A stretch of DNA of 64,000 nucleotides. Source: Tubulanus polymorphus. Lineage: Eukaryota; Nemertea; Palaeonemertea; Tubulaniformes; Tubulanidae. Below the pieces are notes generated by a model that had not been told where the DNA came from, ran no database searches, and saw only the letters and a program-made list of their open reading frames with translations. The position numbers and the translations under genes were made by a program. The DNA is taken from assembly GCF_964204645.1 (NCBI RefSeq), contig NC_134035.1, positions 186,001-250,000 on the forward strand, read 5' to 3'. Positions 1-12,300 of the stretch are shown piece by piece; position 1 is the first letter of the stretch, and each line of letters starts with the position of its first letter.

Positions 1-10
1 CAATCCACTT

Positions 11-140
11 ATAGTCCGGTTAGTTGACTAAATAGTCCAGTTAGTTCACATATAGTCTGGTTAGTTCACTAGTAGTCCAGTTAGTTCACTTATAGTCCGG
101 TTAGTTGACTAGAAGTCCAGTTAGTTCACTAGTAGTCCGG
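11..140 (+). repeat. Short subrepeats inside the satellite unit (tagtccrgttagtt)
   Basis: About seven copies of a roughly 20-bp motif, tagtccrgttagtt followed by cacta, gacta or similar, open each satellite unit. The same block recurs near 2602, 5441, 8282, 11121, 13962, 16803 and 19642. It is a small tandem repeat inside the large unit. No function can be read from it. Confidence 0.85.
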
Positions 141-940
141 AAGAAGTTCACTGAAGAAGTAAAACTGTGATGAATTTCAGTTGAAGTCAACATCCAGTAT
201 TCGTGATGAAGTTTACACGACAGCCCGAAGAAAACCTGAAATATAAAATTGAAATCACATTAACAGGAAGACTGACTGAGAGGTTGGGGAGGATGGGTGA
301 AAAGAGAAGCAAACACAATAACTCAGGCTTAAGCAAAAATTTTCAGCAGTTTTCAGTCACACTGGATTAACAGATTCACGTTTTACACAAGAGCCCAGCC
401 TGTGGCAGTAGGAGAAAGCTGTTGTAACTAACTGGTCGAGTCAGCTGGTCTTAACCTGCTGAACAAGATGTGGTGCTGGAGGAAGTTAAAGAACAGTTCA
501 TCAAGATTTGTGAAACTATCCCCTGCACCATGTGCAATGCAAGCGGCTAGGGTAGTGCGGCCCGTGTAGGCTAGAAAGAGTTTTTTTTACACTGAGTGAG
601 GTCCCTGTTAGTCTAGTACCTAGCCGTCGTTCCCCAAACAACCCGGAACCCGTAGTAACAACGACTGACTGATTCAGACTAAATTTGAGTAGGTCCCGGC
701 CTCACTGACTGACACTGACTACTGTAGTAGTGAAGTGTCTGCGAAGTCGCTGGAGGAGTGAGGTCCCCCTAAACTGTGTGTACCTGATGAGGACATGAAA
801 ATGAAATATCATGCATGAATTCTTATCTTTTTAACCAATATCAAAATTCGTACATTTAGAATCATCGCGGCTTTAAAGTCTTTATCAATTGAGGGAATAG
901 TTCACTGTAAATAAAGAATTAGCGATTGAATTGAGCCCGC

Positions 941-1639
941 TCCACAGTAAAAATAGCGCGATCAATTCAATCTCGACCGTCTAGTGCTGCCGCTATGTAT
1001 AACGATAGCGTGGAAAACGTGAACTAACATAATACTCGCTTGCCAGAGTCTTCGAACGGCAGGAGTGGACGAACTAATTACCGATTTGCGGGCCGGATTC
1101 CGAGGAAAATTCTCAAACTCTGAAAACTGCTCAGAAACGTTTGAACCAAACATTTGTTCTATAAAAGAATGAGCCTTAAAAAGTAAATTTGAATCGGGGT
1201 ATTTCTAGTATGGTCTGGGAGAGAGCGACAGGTGTTTGTATGTTCCCTGTTTATTTGCGCGCAAATAGAATATATCGAAGAAGAAATACGGAAATATTGT
1301 CAATTCAGATAATAAATCATCATTCAAAATGTAAATGAATAATTTATTCTGTATGTAAGTACTATATTCATTGATAAGTAAGTGAATTTTAGCTAAAAAG
1401 AATTAAATATGATACCTAAAAGATAAGGAAATATCATACAAAATTCAGAACGTATTCATGGTATCATATTTAATCAGAATTAGACGACACACTGGTCCGT
1501 TTTGTACGTAATAAGGACATTTAAATTCCGGCGGTAAATATGCGCTACTATTTTAGTTCACAGAAATTCCGCTATCGTTATTCGTAGGGGCAGCGCTGTA
1601 CGGTAACTATCTAACTCAGCCTCGCAATCTTACTGCGGC
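941..1639. repeat. Imperfect inverted repeat (about 700 bp) inside the satellite unit
   Basis: The left arm (about 941-1040) holds the string ataacgatagcg with gtgaacta downstream. The right arm (about 1541-1639) holds the reverse complements cgctatcgttat and tagttcac in mirror order. Similarity continues outward through cagtaaaaatagcg against the complement of cgcaatcttactg. Spacer is about 500 bp. This is the shape of a decayed inverted-repeat element. It repeats in all complete satellite units and in the solo copy at 27957-29280. The arms are diverged and I found no clear target-site duplication. Confidence 0.6.
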
Positions 1640-2867
1640 ATGCGAGTAATACAGATATTTTTCTTAGCCGAATTTCGTTCATTATCTAATACGATTCCAT
1701 TGTATATGAATAATTCTACTATCGTTCAAGGTTTTTTGAAGGGCATCTTCTTTTTAAAACGAACTTTAAACCATTTTTGATAGAACTCTTTTGTCCGCGG
1801 AATCTATACGCATCCGGTAAAGCGGTAGGCTCACATGCCAAAGGAAGAATTTCAAGCAAATTAAATTTTATTCTCTAAAATAGTACATTCAACTACCACT
1901 AACACTGTAACCAGAAAAAAATGCTCTGAAACTATTAAACTATTAAAGAAACAATTTTCTATGAAAGAATAAGGCTTAAGGGTAAATTTGAAGTCAAGTT
2001 CTCCCAATATTCGTTCGTTTGTTTGTTGTTTATCCTCCCGGTGAGTTCTAACACTGCCCACACATATTTATCCAGTTCATCTGATCCTGATCATCAAACT
2101 CAAAAGTCAATAATTCCATCCTAATGATGACAAACATCCTAAAAGATATAAATGAAACTTAATAGATTTGAGGCCACCAATCAGTTATACGGAGTTAGAG
2201 TTAAGTCTAGTTACCGGTGTATCAGAGAAATGGCAATCTAAGGTAGCCTACTCCCCAAAATGAGTGTCAGGGGTCAAATATTTTTTGTCTCCGACTTTGA
2301 TGTCAAATATTCAATTAATTTTTAAGGTAGAAATTGATGCTCTTACTAAAACCCTGTATTATAATTCCTGCAACATAATTACAGGCTGCTTCAAATAACC
2401 ACATTGACAATTCTTATGAAATGCAGAAAACAGTGTTTACAGATAAACTGCTTTCTCATAATTGTTTTGGAAACTTATAAGAAATTCTACTCACACACTC
2501 ACTAGCCCTTGTCTAGCAGTAATGGTAGTCCACCGAGTTCCACAAATCCACACCTCCTGGAGTCCACCACTGACTGTATTTTTATGAGTATCAATCCACT
2601 TATAGTCCGGTTAGTTGACTAAATAGTCCAGTTAGTTCGTATATAGTCTGGTTAGTTCACTAGTAGTCCAGTTAGTTCACTTATAGTGCGGTTAGTTGAC
2701 TAGAAGTCCAGTTAGTTCACTAGTAGTCCGGAAGAAGTTCACCGAAGAAATAAAACTGTGATGAATTTCAGTTGAAGTCAACATCCAGTTTCGTGATGAA
2801 GTTTACACGACAGCCAGAAGAAAACCTGAAATATAAAATTGAAATCACATTAACAGGAAGACTGACT

Positions 2868-3129
2868 GAGAGGTTGGGGAGGATGGGGTGAGAGGTTGGG
2901 GGAGGATAGGGTGAGAGGTTGGAGGAGGATGGGGTGAGAGGTTGGGGGAGGATGGGATGAGAGGTTGGGGAGGATGGGGTGAGAGGTTGGAGGAGGATGG
3001 GGTGAGAGGTTGGGGGAGGATGGGATGAGAGGTTGAGGGAGGATGGGGTGAGAGGTTGGGGGAGGATGGGGTGAGAGGTTGGGGTGAGGTTGAGGGAGGA
3101 TGGGGTGAGAGGTTGGGGGAAGGATGGGT
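2868..3129 (+). repeat. G-rich 22-bp minisatellite inside the satellite unit
   Basis: About twelve units of gagaggttggggaggatggg and close variants lie in tandem, purine-rich on the plus strand and with many GGGG or GGGGG runs. Copies lie at 2868-3129, 5707-5968, 8548-8809, 11387-11648, 14228-14489, 17069-17330 and 19908-20169. The first satellite unit keeps only one unit (about 278-300). The Pro/Ser/His-rich open frames on the minus strand here (for example 2768-3182) are by-products of this repeat, not genes. The G-run spacing would allow quadruplex formation, which is an inference. Confidence 0.93.
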
Positions 3130-3138
3130 GAAAAGGGA

Positions 3139-3398
3139 AGCAAAACAGCACAATTACTCTGACATAGTAAAGGCTTATGCAAAAGTTTTCAGCAGTTTTC
3201 AGTACGGCACTGGATTAACAGATTCTCGTTTTACACAAGAGCCCAGCCTGTGGCAGTGGAAGAAAGCTGGTGTAACTAACTGGTCGAGTCAGCTGGTCTT
3301 AACCTGCTGAACAAGATGTGGTGCTGGAGGAAGTTAAAGAACAGTTCATCAAGATTTGTGAAACTATCCCCTGCACCATGTGCAATGCAAGCGGCTAG
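3139..3398 (+). pseudogene. Possible captured coding fragment in the satellite unit, frame-broken
   Basis: Within each unit a stretch reads like protein: an open frame including VKAYAKVFSSFQYG and FTQEPSLWQWKKAGVTNW ends at TGA 3308-3310. The next frame then reads DVVLEEVKEQFIKICETIPC and TMCNASG before a stop at 3396-3398. Composition is ordinary for a protein and unlike the flanking DNA, so this may be a degenerate exon or transposon-borne gene piece with a frameshift. I do not recognise the family. Matching positions recur in every unit, about 2840 bp apart. It may simply be a chance open frame; confidence is low. Confidence 0.25.
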
Positions 3399-6300
3399 GG
3401 TAGTGCGGCCCGTGTAGGCTAGAAAGTGGGTTTTGACACCGAGTAAGGTCCCTGTTAGTCTAGTACCTAGCCGTCGTTCCCCAAACAACCCGGAACTCGT
3501 AGTAACAACGACTGACTGATTCAGACTAAATTTGAGTAGGTCCCGGCCTCACTGACACTGACTGTAGTGTAGTAGTGAAGTGTCTGCGAAGTCGCTGGAG
3601 GAGTGAGGTCCCCCTAAACTGTGTGTACCTGAGGACATGAAAATGAAATATCATGCATGAATTCTTATCTTTTTAACCAATATCAAAATTCGTACATTTA
3701 GAATCATCGCGGCTTTAAAGTCTTTATCAATTGAGGGAATAGTTCACTGTAAATAAAGAATTAGCGATTGAATTGAGCCCGCTCCACAGTAAAAATAGCG
3801 CGATCAATTCAATCTCGACCGTCTAGTGCTGCCGCTATGTATAACGATAGCGTGGAAAACGTGAACTAACATAATACTCGCTTGCCAGAGTCTTCGAACG
3901 GCAGGAGTGGACGAACTAATTACCGATTTGCGGGCCGGATTCCGAGGAAAATTCTCAAACTCTGAAAACTGCTCAGAAACGTTTGAACCAAACATTTGTC
4001 CTATAAAAGAATGAGCCTTAAAAAGTAAATTTGAATCGGGGTATTTCTAGTATGGTCTGGGAGAGAGCGACAGGTGTTTGTATGTTCCCTGTTTATTTGC
4101 GCGCAAATAGAATATATCGAAGAAGAAATACGGAAATATTGTCAATTCAGATAATAAATCATCATTCAAAATGTAAATGAATAATTTATTCTGTATGTAA
4201 GTACTATATTCATTGATAAGTAAGTGAATTTTAGCTAAAAAGAATTAAATATGATACCTAAAAGATAAGGAAATATCATACAAAATTCAGAACGTATTCA
4301 TGGTATCATATTTAATCAGAATTAGACGACACACTGGTCCGTTTTGTACGTAATAAGGACATTTAAATTCCGGCGGTAAATATGCGCTACTATTTTAGTT
4401 CACAGAAATTCCGCTATCGTTATTCGTAGGGGCAGCGCTGTACGGTAACTATCTAACTCAGCCTCGCAATCTTACTGCGGCATGCGAGTAATACAGATAT
4501 TTTTCTTAGCCGAATTTCGTTCATTATCTAATACGATTCCATTGTATATGAATAATTCTACTATCGTTCAAGGTTTTTTGAAGGGCATCTTCTTTTTAAA
4601 ACGAACTTTAAACCATTTTTGATAGAACTCTTTTGTCCGCGGAATCTATAAGCATCCGGTAAAGCGGTAGGCTCACATGCCAAAGGAAGAATTTCAAGCA
4701 AATTAAATTTTATTCTCTAAAATAGTACATTCAACTACCACTAACACTGTAACCAGAAAAAAATGCTCTGAAACTATTAAACTATTAAAGAAACAATTTT
4801 CTATGAAAGAATAAGGCTTAAGGGTAAATTTGAAGTCAAGTTCTCCCAATATTCGTTCGTTTGTTTGTTTATCCTCCCGGTGAGTTCTAACACTGCCCAC
4901 ACATATTTATCCAGTTCATCTGATCCTGATCATCAAACTCAAAAGTCAATAATTCCATCCTAATGATGACAAACATCCTAAAAGATATAAATGAAACTTA
5001 ATAGATTTGAGGCCACCAATCAGTTATACGGAGTTAGAGTTAAGTCTAGTTACCGGTGTATCAGAGAAATGGCAATCTAAGGTAGCCTACTCCCCAAAAT
5101 GAGTGTCAGGGGTCAAATATTTTTTGTCTCCGACTTTGATGTCAAATATTCAATTAATTTTTAAGGTAGAAATTGATGCTCTTACTAAAACCCTGTATTA
5201 TAATTCCTGCAACATAATTACAGGCTGCTTCAAATAACCACATTGACAATTCTTATGAAATGCAGAAAACAGTGTTTACAGATAAACTGCTTTCTCATAA
5301 TTGTTTTGGAAACTTATAAGAAATTCTACTCACACACTCACTAGCCCTTGTCTAGCAGTAATGGTAGTCCACCGAGTTCCACAAATCCACACCTCCTGGA
5401 GTCCACCACTGACTGTATTTTTATGAGTATCAATCCACTTATAGTCCGGTTAGTTGACTAAATAGTCCAGTTAGTTCGTATATAGTCTGGTTAGTTCACT
5501 AGTAGTCCAGTTAGTTCACTTATAGTGCGGTTAGTTGACTAGAAGTCCAGTTAGTTCACTAGTAGTCCGGAAGAAGTTCACCGAAGAAATAAAACTGTGA
5601 TGAATTTCAGTTGAAGTCAACATCCAGTTTCGTGATGAAGTTTACACGACAGCCAGAAGAAAACCTGAAATATAAAATTGAAATCACATTAACAGGAAGA
5701 CTGACTGAGAGGTTGGGGAGGATGGGGTGAGAGGTTGGGGGAGGATAGGGTGAGAGGTTGGAGGAGGATGGGGTGAGAGGTTGGGGGAGGATGGGATGAG
5801 AGGTTGGGGAGGATGGGGTGAGAGGTTGGAGGAGGATGGGGTGAGAGGTTGGGGGAGGATGGGATGAGAGGTTGAGGGAGGATGGGGTGAGAGGTTGGGG
5901 GAGGATGTGGTGAGAGGTTGGGGTGAGGTTGAGGGAGGATGGGGTGAGAGGTTGGGGGAAGGATGGGTGAAAAGGGAAGCAAAACAGCACAATTACTCTG
6001 ACATAGTAAAGGCTTATGCAAAAGTTTTCAGCAGTTTTCAGTACGGCACTGGATTAACAGATTCTCGTTTTACACAAGAGCCCAGCCTGTGGCAGTGGAA
6101 GAAAGCTGGTGTAACTAACTGGTCGAGTCAGCTGGTCTTAACCTGCTGAACAAGATGTGGTGCTGGAGGAAGTTAAAGAACAGTTCATCAAGATTTGTGA
6201 AACTATCCCCTGCACCATGTGCAATGCAAGCGGCTAGGGTAGTGCGGCCCGTGTAGGCTAGAAAGTGGGTTTTGACACCGAGTAAGGTCCCTGTTAGTCT

Positions 6301-9300
6301 AGTACCTAGCCGTCGTTCCCCAAACAACCCGGAACTCGTAGTAACAACGACTGACTGATTCAGACTAAATTTGAGTAGGTCCCGGCCTCACTGACTGACA
6401 CTGACTACTGTAGTAGTGAAGTGTCTGCGAAGTCGCTGGAGGAGTGAGGTCCCCCTAAACTGTGTGTACCTGAGGACATGAAAATGAAATATCATGCATG
6501 AATTCTTATCTTTTTAACCAATATCAAAATTCGTACATTTAGAATCATCGCGGCTTTAAAGTCTTTATCAATTGAGGGAATAGTTCACTGTAAATAAAGA
6601 ATTAGCGATTGAATTGAGCCCGCTCCACAGTAAAAATAGCGCGATCAATTCAATCTCGACCGTCTAGTGCTGCCGCTATGTATAACGATAGCGTGGAAAA
6701 CGTGAACTAACATAATACTCGCTTGCCAGAGTCTTCGAACGGCAGGAGTGGACGAACTAATTACCGATTTGCGGGCCGGATTCCGAGGAAAATTCTCAAA
6801 CTCTGAAAACTGCTCAGAAACGTTTGAACCAAACATTTGTTCTATAAAAGAATGAGCCTTAAAAAGTAAATTTGAATCGGGGTATTTCTAGTATGGTCTG
6901 GGAGAGAGCGACAGGTGTTTGTATGTTCCCTGTTTATTTGCGCGCAAATAGAATATATCGAAGAAGAAATACGGAAATATTGTCAATTCAGATAATAAAT
7001 CATCATTCAAAATGTAAATGAATAATTTATTCTGTATGTAAGTACTATATTCATTGATAAGTAAGTGAATTTTAGCTAAAAAGAATTAAATATGATACCT
7101 AAAAGATAAGGAAATATCATACAAAATTCAGAACGTATTCATGGTATCATATTTAATCAGAATTAGACGACACACTGGTCCGTTTTGTACGTAATAAGGA
7201 CATTTAAATTCCGGCGGTAAATATGCGCTATTTTAGTTCACAGAAATTCCGCTATCGTTATTCGTAGGGGCAGCGCTGTACGGTAACTATCTAACTCAGC
7301 CTCGCAATCTTACTGCGGCATGCGAGTAATACAGATATTTTTCTTAGCCGAATTTCGTTCATTATCTAATACGATTCCATTGTATATGAATAATTCTACT
7401 ATCGTTCAAGGTTTTTTGAAGGGCATCTTCTTTTTAAAACGAACTTTAAACCATTTTTGATAGAACTCTTTTGTCCGCGGAATCTATAAGCATCCGGTAA
7501 AGCGGTAGGCTCACATGCCAAAGGAAGAATTTCAAGCAAATTAAATTTTATTCTCTAAAATAGTACATTCAACTACCACTAACACTGTAACCAGAAAAAA
7601 ATGCTCTGAAACTATTAAACTATTAAAGAAACAATTTTCTATGAAAGAATAAGGCTTAAGGGTAAATTTGAAGTCAAGTTCTCCCAATATTCGTTCGTTT
7701 GTTTGTTGTTTATCCTCCCGGTGAGTTCTAACACTGCCCACACATATTTATCCAGTTCATCTGATCCTGATCATCAAACTCAAAAGTCAATAATTCCATC
7801 CTAATGATGACAAACATCCTAAAAGATATAAATGAAACTTAATAGATTTGAGGCCACCAATCAGTTATACGGAGTTAGAGTTAAGTCTAGTTACCGGTGT
7901 ATCAGAGAAATGGCAATCTAAGGTAGCCTACTCCCCAAAATGAGTGTCAGGGGTCAAATATTTTTTGTCTCCGACTTTGATGTCAAATATTCAATTAATT
8001 TTTAAGGTAGAAATTGATGCTCTTACTAAAACCCTGTATTATAATTCCTGCAACATAATTACAGGCTGCTTCAAATAACCACATTGACAATTCTTATGAA
8101 ATGCAGAAAACAGTGTTTACAGATAAACTGCTTTCTCATAATTGTTTTGGAAACTTATAAGAAATTCTACTCACACACTCACTAGCCCTTGTCTAGCAGT
8201 AATGGTAGTCCACCGAGTTCCACAAATCCACACCTCCTGGAGTCCACCACTGACTGTATTTTTATGAGTATCAATCCACTTATAGTCCGGTTAGTTGACT
8301 AAATAGTCCAGTTAGTTCGTATATAGTCTGGTTAGTTCACTAGTAGTCCAGTTAGTTCACTTATAGTGCGGTTAGTTGACTAGAAGTCCAGTTAGTTCAC
8401 TAGTAGTCCGGAAGAAGTTCACCGAAGAAATAAAACTGTGATGAATTTCAGTTGAAGTCAACATCCAGTTTCGTGATGAAGTTTACACGACAGCCAGAAG
8501 AAAACCTGAAATATAAAATTGAAATCACATTAACAGGAAGACTGACTGAGAGGTTGGGGAGGATGGGGTGAGAGGTTGGGGGAGGATAGGGTGAGAGGTT
8601 GGAGGAGGATGGGGTGAGAGGTTGGGGGAGGATGGGATGAGAGGTTGGGGAGGATGGGGTGAGAGGTTGGAGGAGGATGGGGTGAGAGGTTGGGGGAGGA
8701 TGGGATGAGAGGTTGAGGGAGGATGGGGTGAGAGGTTGGGGGAGGATGGGGTGAGAGGTTGGGGTGAGGTTGAGGGAGGATGGGGTGAGAGGTTGGGGGA
8801 AGGATGGGTGAAAAGGGAAGCAAAACAGCACAATTACTCTGACATAGTAAAGGCTTATGCAAAAGTTTTCAGCAGTTTTCAGTACGGCACTGGATTAACA
8901 GATTCTCGTTTTACACAAGAGCCCAGCCTGTGGCAGTGGAAGAAAGCTGGTGTAACTAACTGGTCGAGTCAGCTGGTCTTAACCTGCTGAACAAGATGTG
9001 GTGCTGGAGGAAGTTAAAGAACAGTTCATCAAGATTTGTGAAACTATCCCCTGCACCATGTGCAATGCAAGCGGCTAGGGTAGTGCGGCCCGTGTAGGCT
9101 AGAAAGTGGGTTTTGACACCGAGTAAGGTCCCTGTTAGTCTAGTACCTAGCCGTCGTTCCCCAAACAACCCGGAACTCGTAGTAACAACGACTGACTGAT
9201 TCAGACTAAATTTGAGTAGGTCCCGGCCTCACTGACACTGACTGTAGTGTAGTAGTGAAGTGTCTGCGAAGTCGCTGGAGGAGTGAGGTCCCCCTAAACT

Positions 9301-12300
9301 GTGTGTACCTGAGGACATGAAAATGAAATATCATGCATGAATTCTTATCTTTTTAACCAATATCAAAATTCGTACATTTAGAATCATCGCGGCTTTAAAG
9401 TCTTTATCAATTGAGGGAATAGTTCACTGTAAATAAAGAATTAGCGATTGAATTGAGCCCGCTCCACAGTAAAAATAGCGCGATCAATTCAATCTCGACC
9501 GTCTAGTGCTGCCGCTATGTATAACGATAGCGTGGAAAACGTGAACTAACATAATACTCGCTTGCCAGAGTCTTCGAACGGCAGGAGTGGACGAACTAAT
9601 TACCGATTTGCGGGCCGGATTCCGAGGAAAATTCTCAAACTCTGAAAACTGCTCAGAAACGTTTGAACCAAACATTTGTCCTATAAAAGAATGAGCCTTA
9701 AAAAGTAAATTTGAATCGGGGTATTTCTAGTATGGTCTGGGAGAGAGCGACAGGTGTTTGTATGTTCCCTGTTTATTTGCGCGCAAATAGAATATATCGA
9801 AGAAGAAATACGGAAATATTGTCAATTCAGATAATAAATCATCATTCAAAATGTAAATGAATAATTTATTCTGTATGTAAGTACTATATTCATTGATAAG
9901 TAAGTGAATTTTAGCTAAAAAGAATTAAATATGATACCTAAAAGATAAGGAAATATCATACAAAATTCAGAACGTATTCATGGTATCATATTTAATCAGA
10001 ATTAGACGACACACTGGTCCGTTTTGTACGTAATAAGGACATTTAAATTCCGGCGGTAAATATGCGCTACTATTTTAGTTCACAGAAATTCCGCTATCGT
10101 TATTCGTAGGGGCAGCGCTGTACGGTAACTATCTAACTCAGCCTCGCAATCTTACTGCGGCATGCGAGTAATACAGATATTTTTCTTAGCCGAATTTCGT
10201 TCATTATCTAATACGATTCCATTGTATATGAATAATTCTACTATCGTTCAAGGTTTTTTGAAGGGCATCTTCTTTTTAAAACGAACTTTAAACCATTTTT
10301 GATAGAACTCTTTTGTCCGCGGAATCTATAAGCATCCGGTAAAGCGGTAGGCTCACATGCCAAAGGAAGAATTTCAAGCAAATTAAATTTTATTCTCTAA
10401 AATAGTACATTCAACTACCACTAACACTGTAACCAGAAAAAAATGCTCTGAAACTATTAAACTATTAAAGAAACAATTTTCTATGAAAGAATAAGGCTTA
10501 AGGGTAAATTTGAAGTCAAGTTCTCCCAATATTCGTTCGTTTGTTTGTTTATCCTCCCGGTGAGTTCTAACACTGCCCACACATATTTATCCAGTTCATC
10601 TGATCCTGATCATCAAACTCAAAAGTCAATAATTCCATCCTAATGATGACAAACATCCTAAAAGATATAAATGAAACTTAATAGATTTGAGGCCACCAAT
10701 CAGTTATACGGAGTTAGAGTTAAGTCTAGTTACCGGTGTATCAGAGAAATGGCAATCTAAGGTAGCCTACTCCCCAAAATGAGTGTCAGGGGTCAAATAT
10801 TTTTTGTCTCCGACTTTGATGTCAAATATTCAATTAATTTTTAAGGTAGAAATTGATGCTCTTACTAAAACCCTGTATTATAATTCCTGCAACATAATTA
10901 CAGGCTGCTTCAAATAACCACATTGACAATTCTTATGAAATGCAGAAAACAGTGTTTACAGATAAACTGCTTTCTCATAATTGTTTTGGAAACTTATAAG
11001 AAATTCTACTCACACACTCACTAGCCCTTGTCTAGCAGTAATGGTAGTCCACCGAGTTCCACAAATCCACACCTCCTGGAGTCCACCACTGACTGTATTT
11101 TTATGAGTATCAATCCACTTATAGTCCGGTTAGTTGACTAAATAGTCCAGTTAGTTCGTATATAGTCTGGTTAGTTCACTAGTAGTCCAGTTAGTTCACT
11201 TATAGTGCGGTTAGTTGACTAGAAGTCCAGTTAGTTCACTAGTAGTCCGGAAGAAGTTCACCGAAGAAATAAAACTGTGATGAATTTCAGTTGAAGTCAA
11301 CATCCAGTTTCGTGATGAAGTTTACACGACAGCCAGAAGAAAACCTGAAATATAAAATTGAAATCACATTAACAGGAAGACTGACTGAGAGGTTGGGGAG
11401 GATGGGGTGAGAGGTTGGGGGAGGATAGGGTGAGAGGTTGGAGGAGGATGGGGTGAGAGGTTGGGGGAGGATGGGATGAGAGGTTGGGGAGGATGGGGTG
11501 AGAGGTTGGAGGAGGATGGGGTGAGAGGTTGGGGGAGGATGGGATGAGAGGTTGAGGGAGGATGGGGTGAGAGGTTGGGGGAGGATGTGGTGAGAGGTTG
11601 GGGTGAGGTTGAGGGAGGATGGGGTGAGAGGTTGGGGGAAGGATGGGTGAAAAGGGAAGCAAAACAGCACAATTACTCTGACATAGTAAAGGCTTATGCA
11701 AAAGTTTTCAGCAGTTTTCAGTACGGCACTGGATTAACAGATTCTCGTTTTACACAAGAGCCCAGCCTGTGGCAGTGGAAGAAAGCTGGTGTAACTAACT
11801 GGTCGAGTCAGCTGGTCTTAACCTGCTGAACAAGATGTGGTGCTGGAGGAAGTTAAAGAACAGTTCATCAAGATTTGTGAAACTATCCCCTGCACCATGT
11901 GCAATGCAAGCGGCTAGGGTAGTGCGGCCCGTGTAGGCTAGAAAGTGGGTTTTGACACCGAGTAAGGTCCCTGTTAGTCTAGTACCTAGCCGTCGTTCCC
12001 CAAACAACCCGGAACTCGTAGTAACAACGACTGACTGATTCAGACTAAATTTGAGTAGGTCCCGGCCTCACTGACTGACACTGACTACTGTAGTAGTGAA
12101 GTGTCTGCGAAGTCGCTGGAGGAGTGAGGTCCCCCTAAACTGTGTGTACCTGAGGACATGAAAATGAAATATCATGCATGAATTCTTATCTTTTTAACCA
12201 ATATCAAAATTCGTACATTTAGAATCATCGCGGCTTTAAAGTCTTTATCAATTGAGGGAATAGTTCACTGTAAATAAAGAATTAGCGATTGAATTGAGCC

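Noticed and set aside
962-1153. 63-codon minus-strand frame repeated in each unit and in the solo copy
   Set aside because: It overlaps the inverted-repeat arm, has no recognisable domain, and its conservation is explained by recent array copying. The solo copy keeps the frame with few changes, which is too little to argue for selection.
2768-3182. Overlapping Pro/Ser/His-rich open frames on the minus strand in every satellite unit
   Set aside because: They are translations of the G-rich 22-bp minisatellite in all three frames, with no conserved start or domain.
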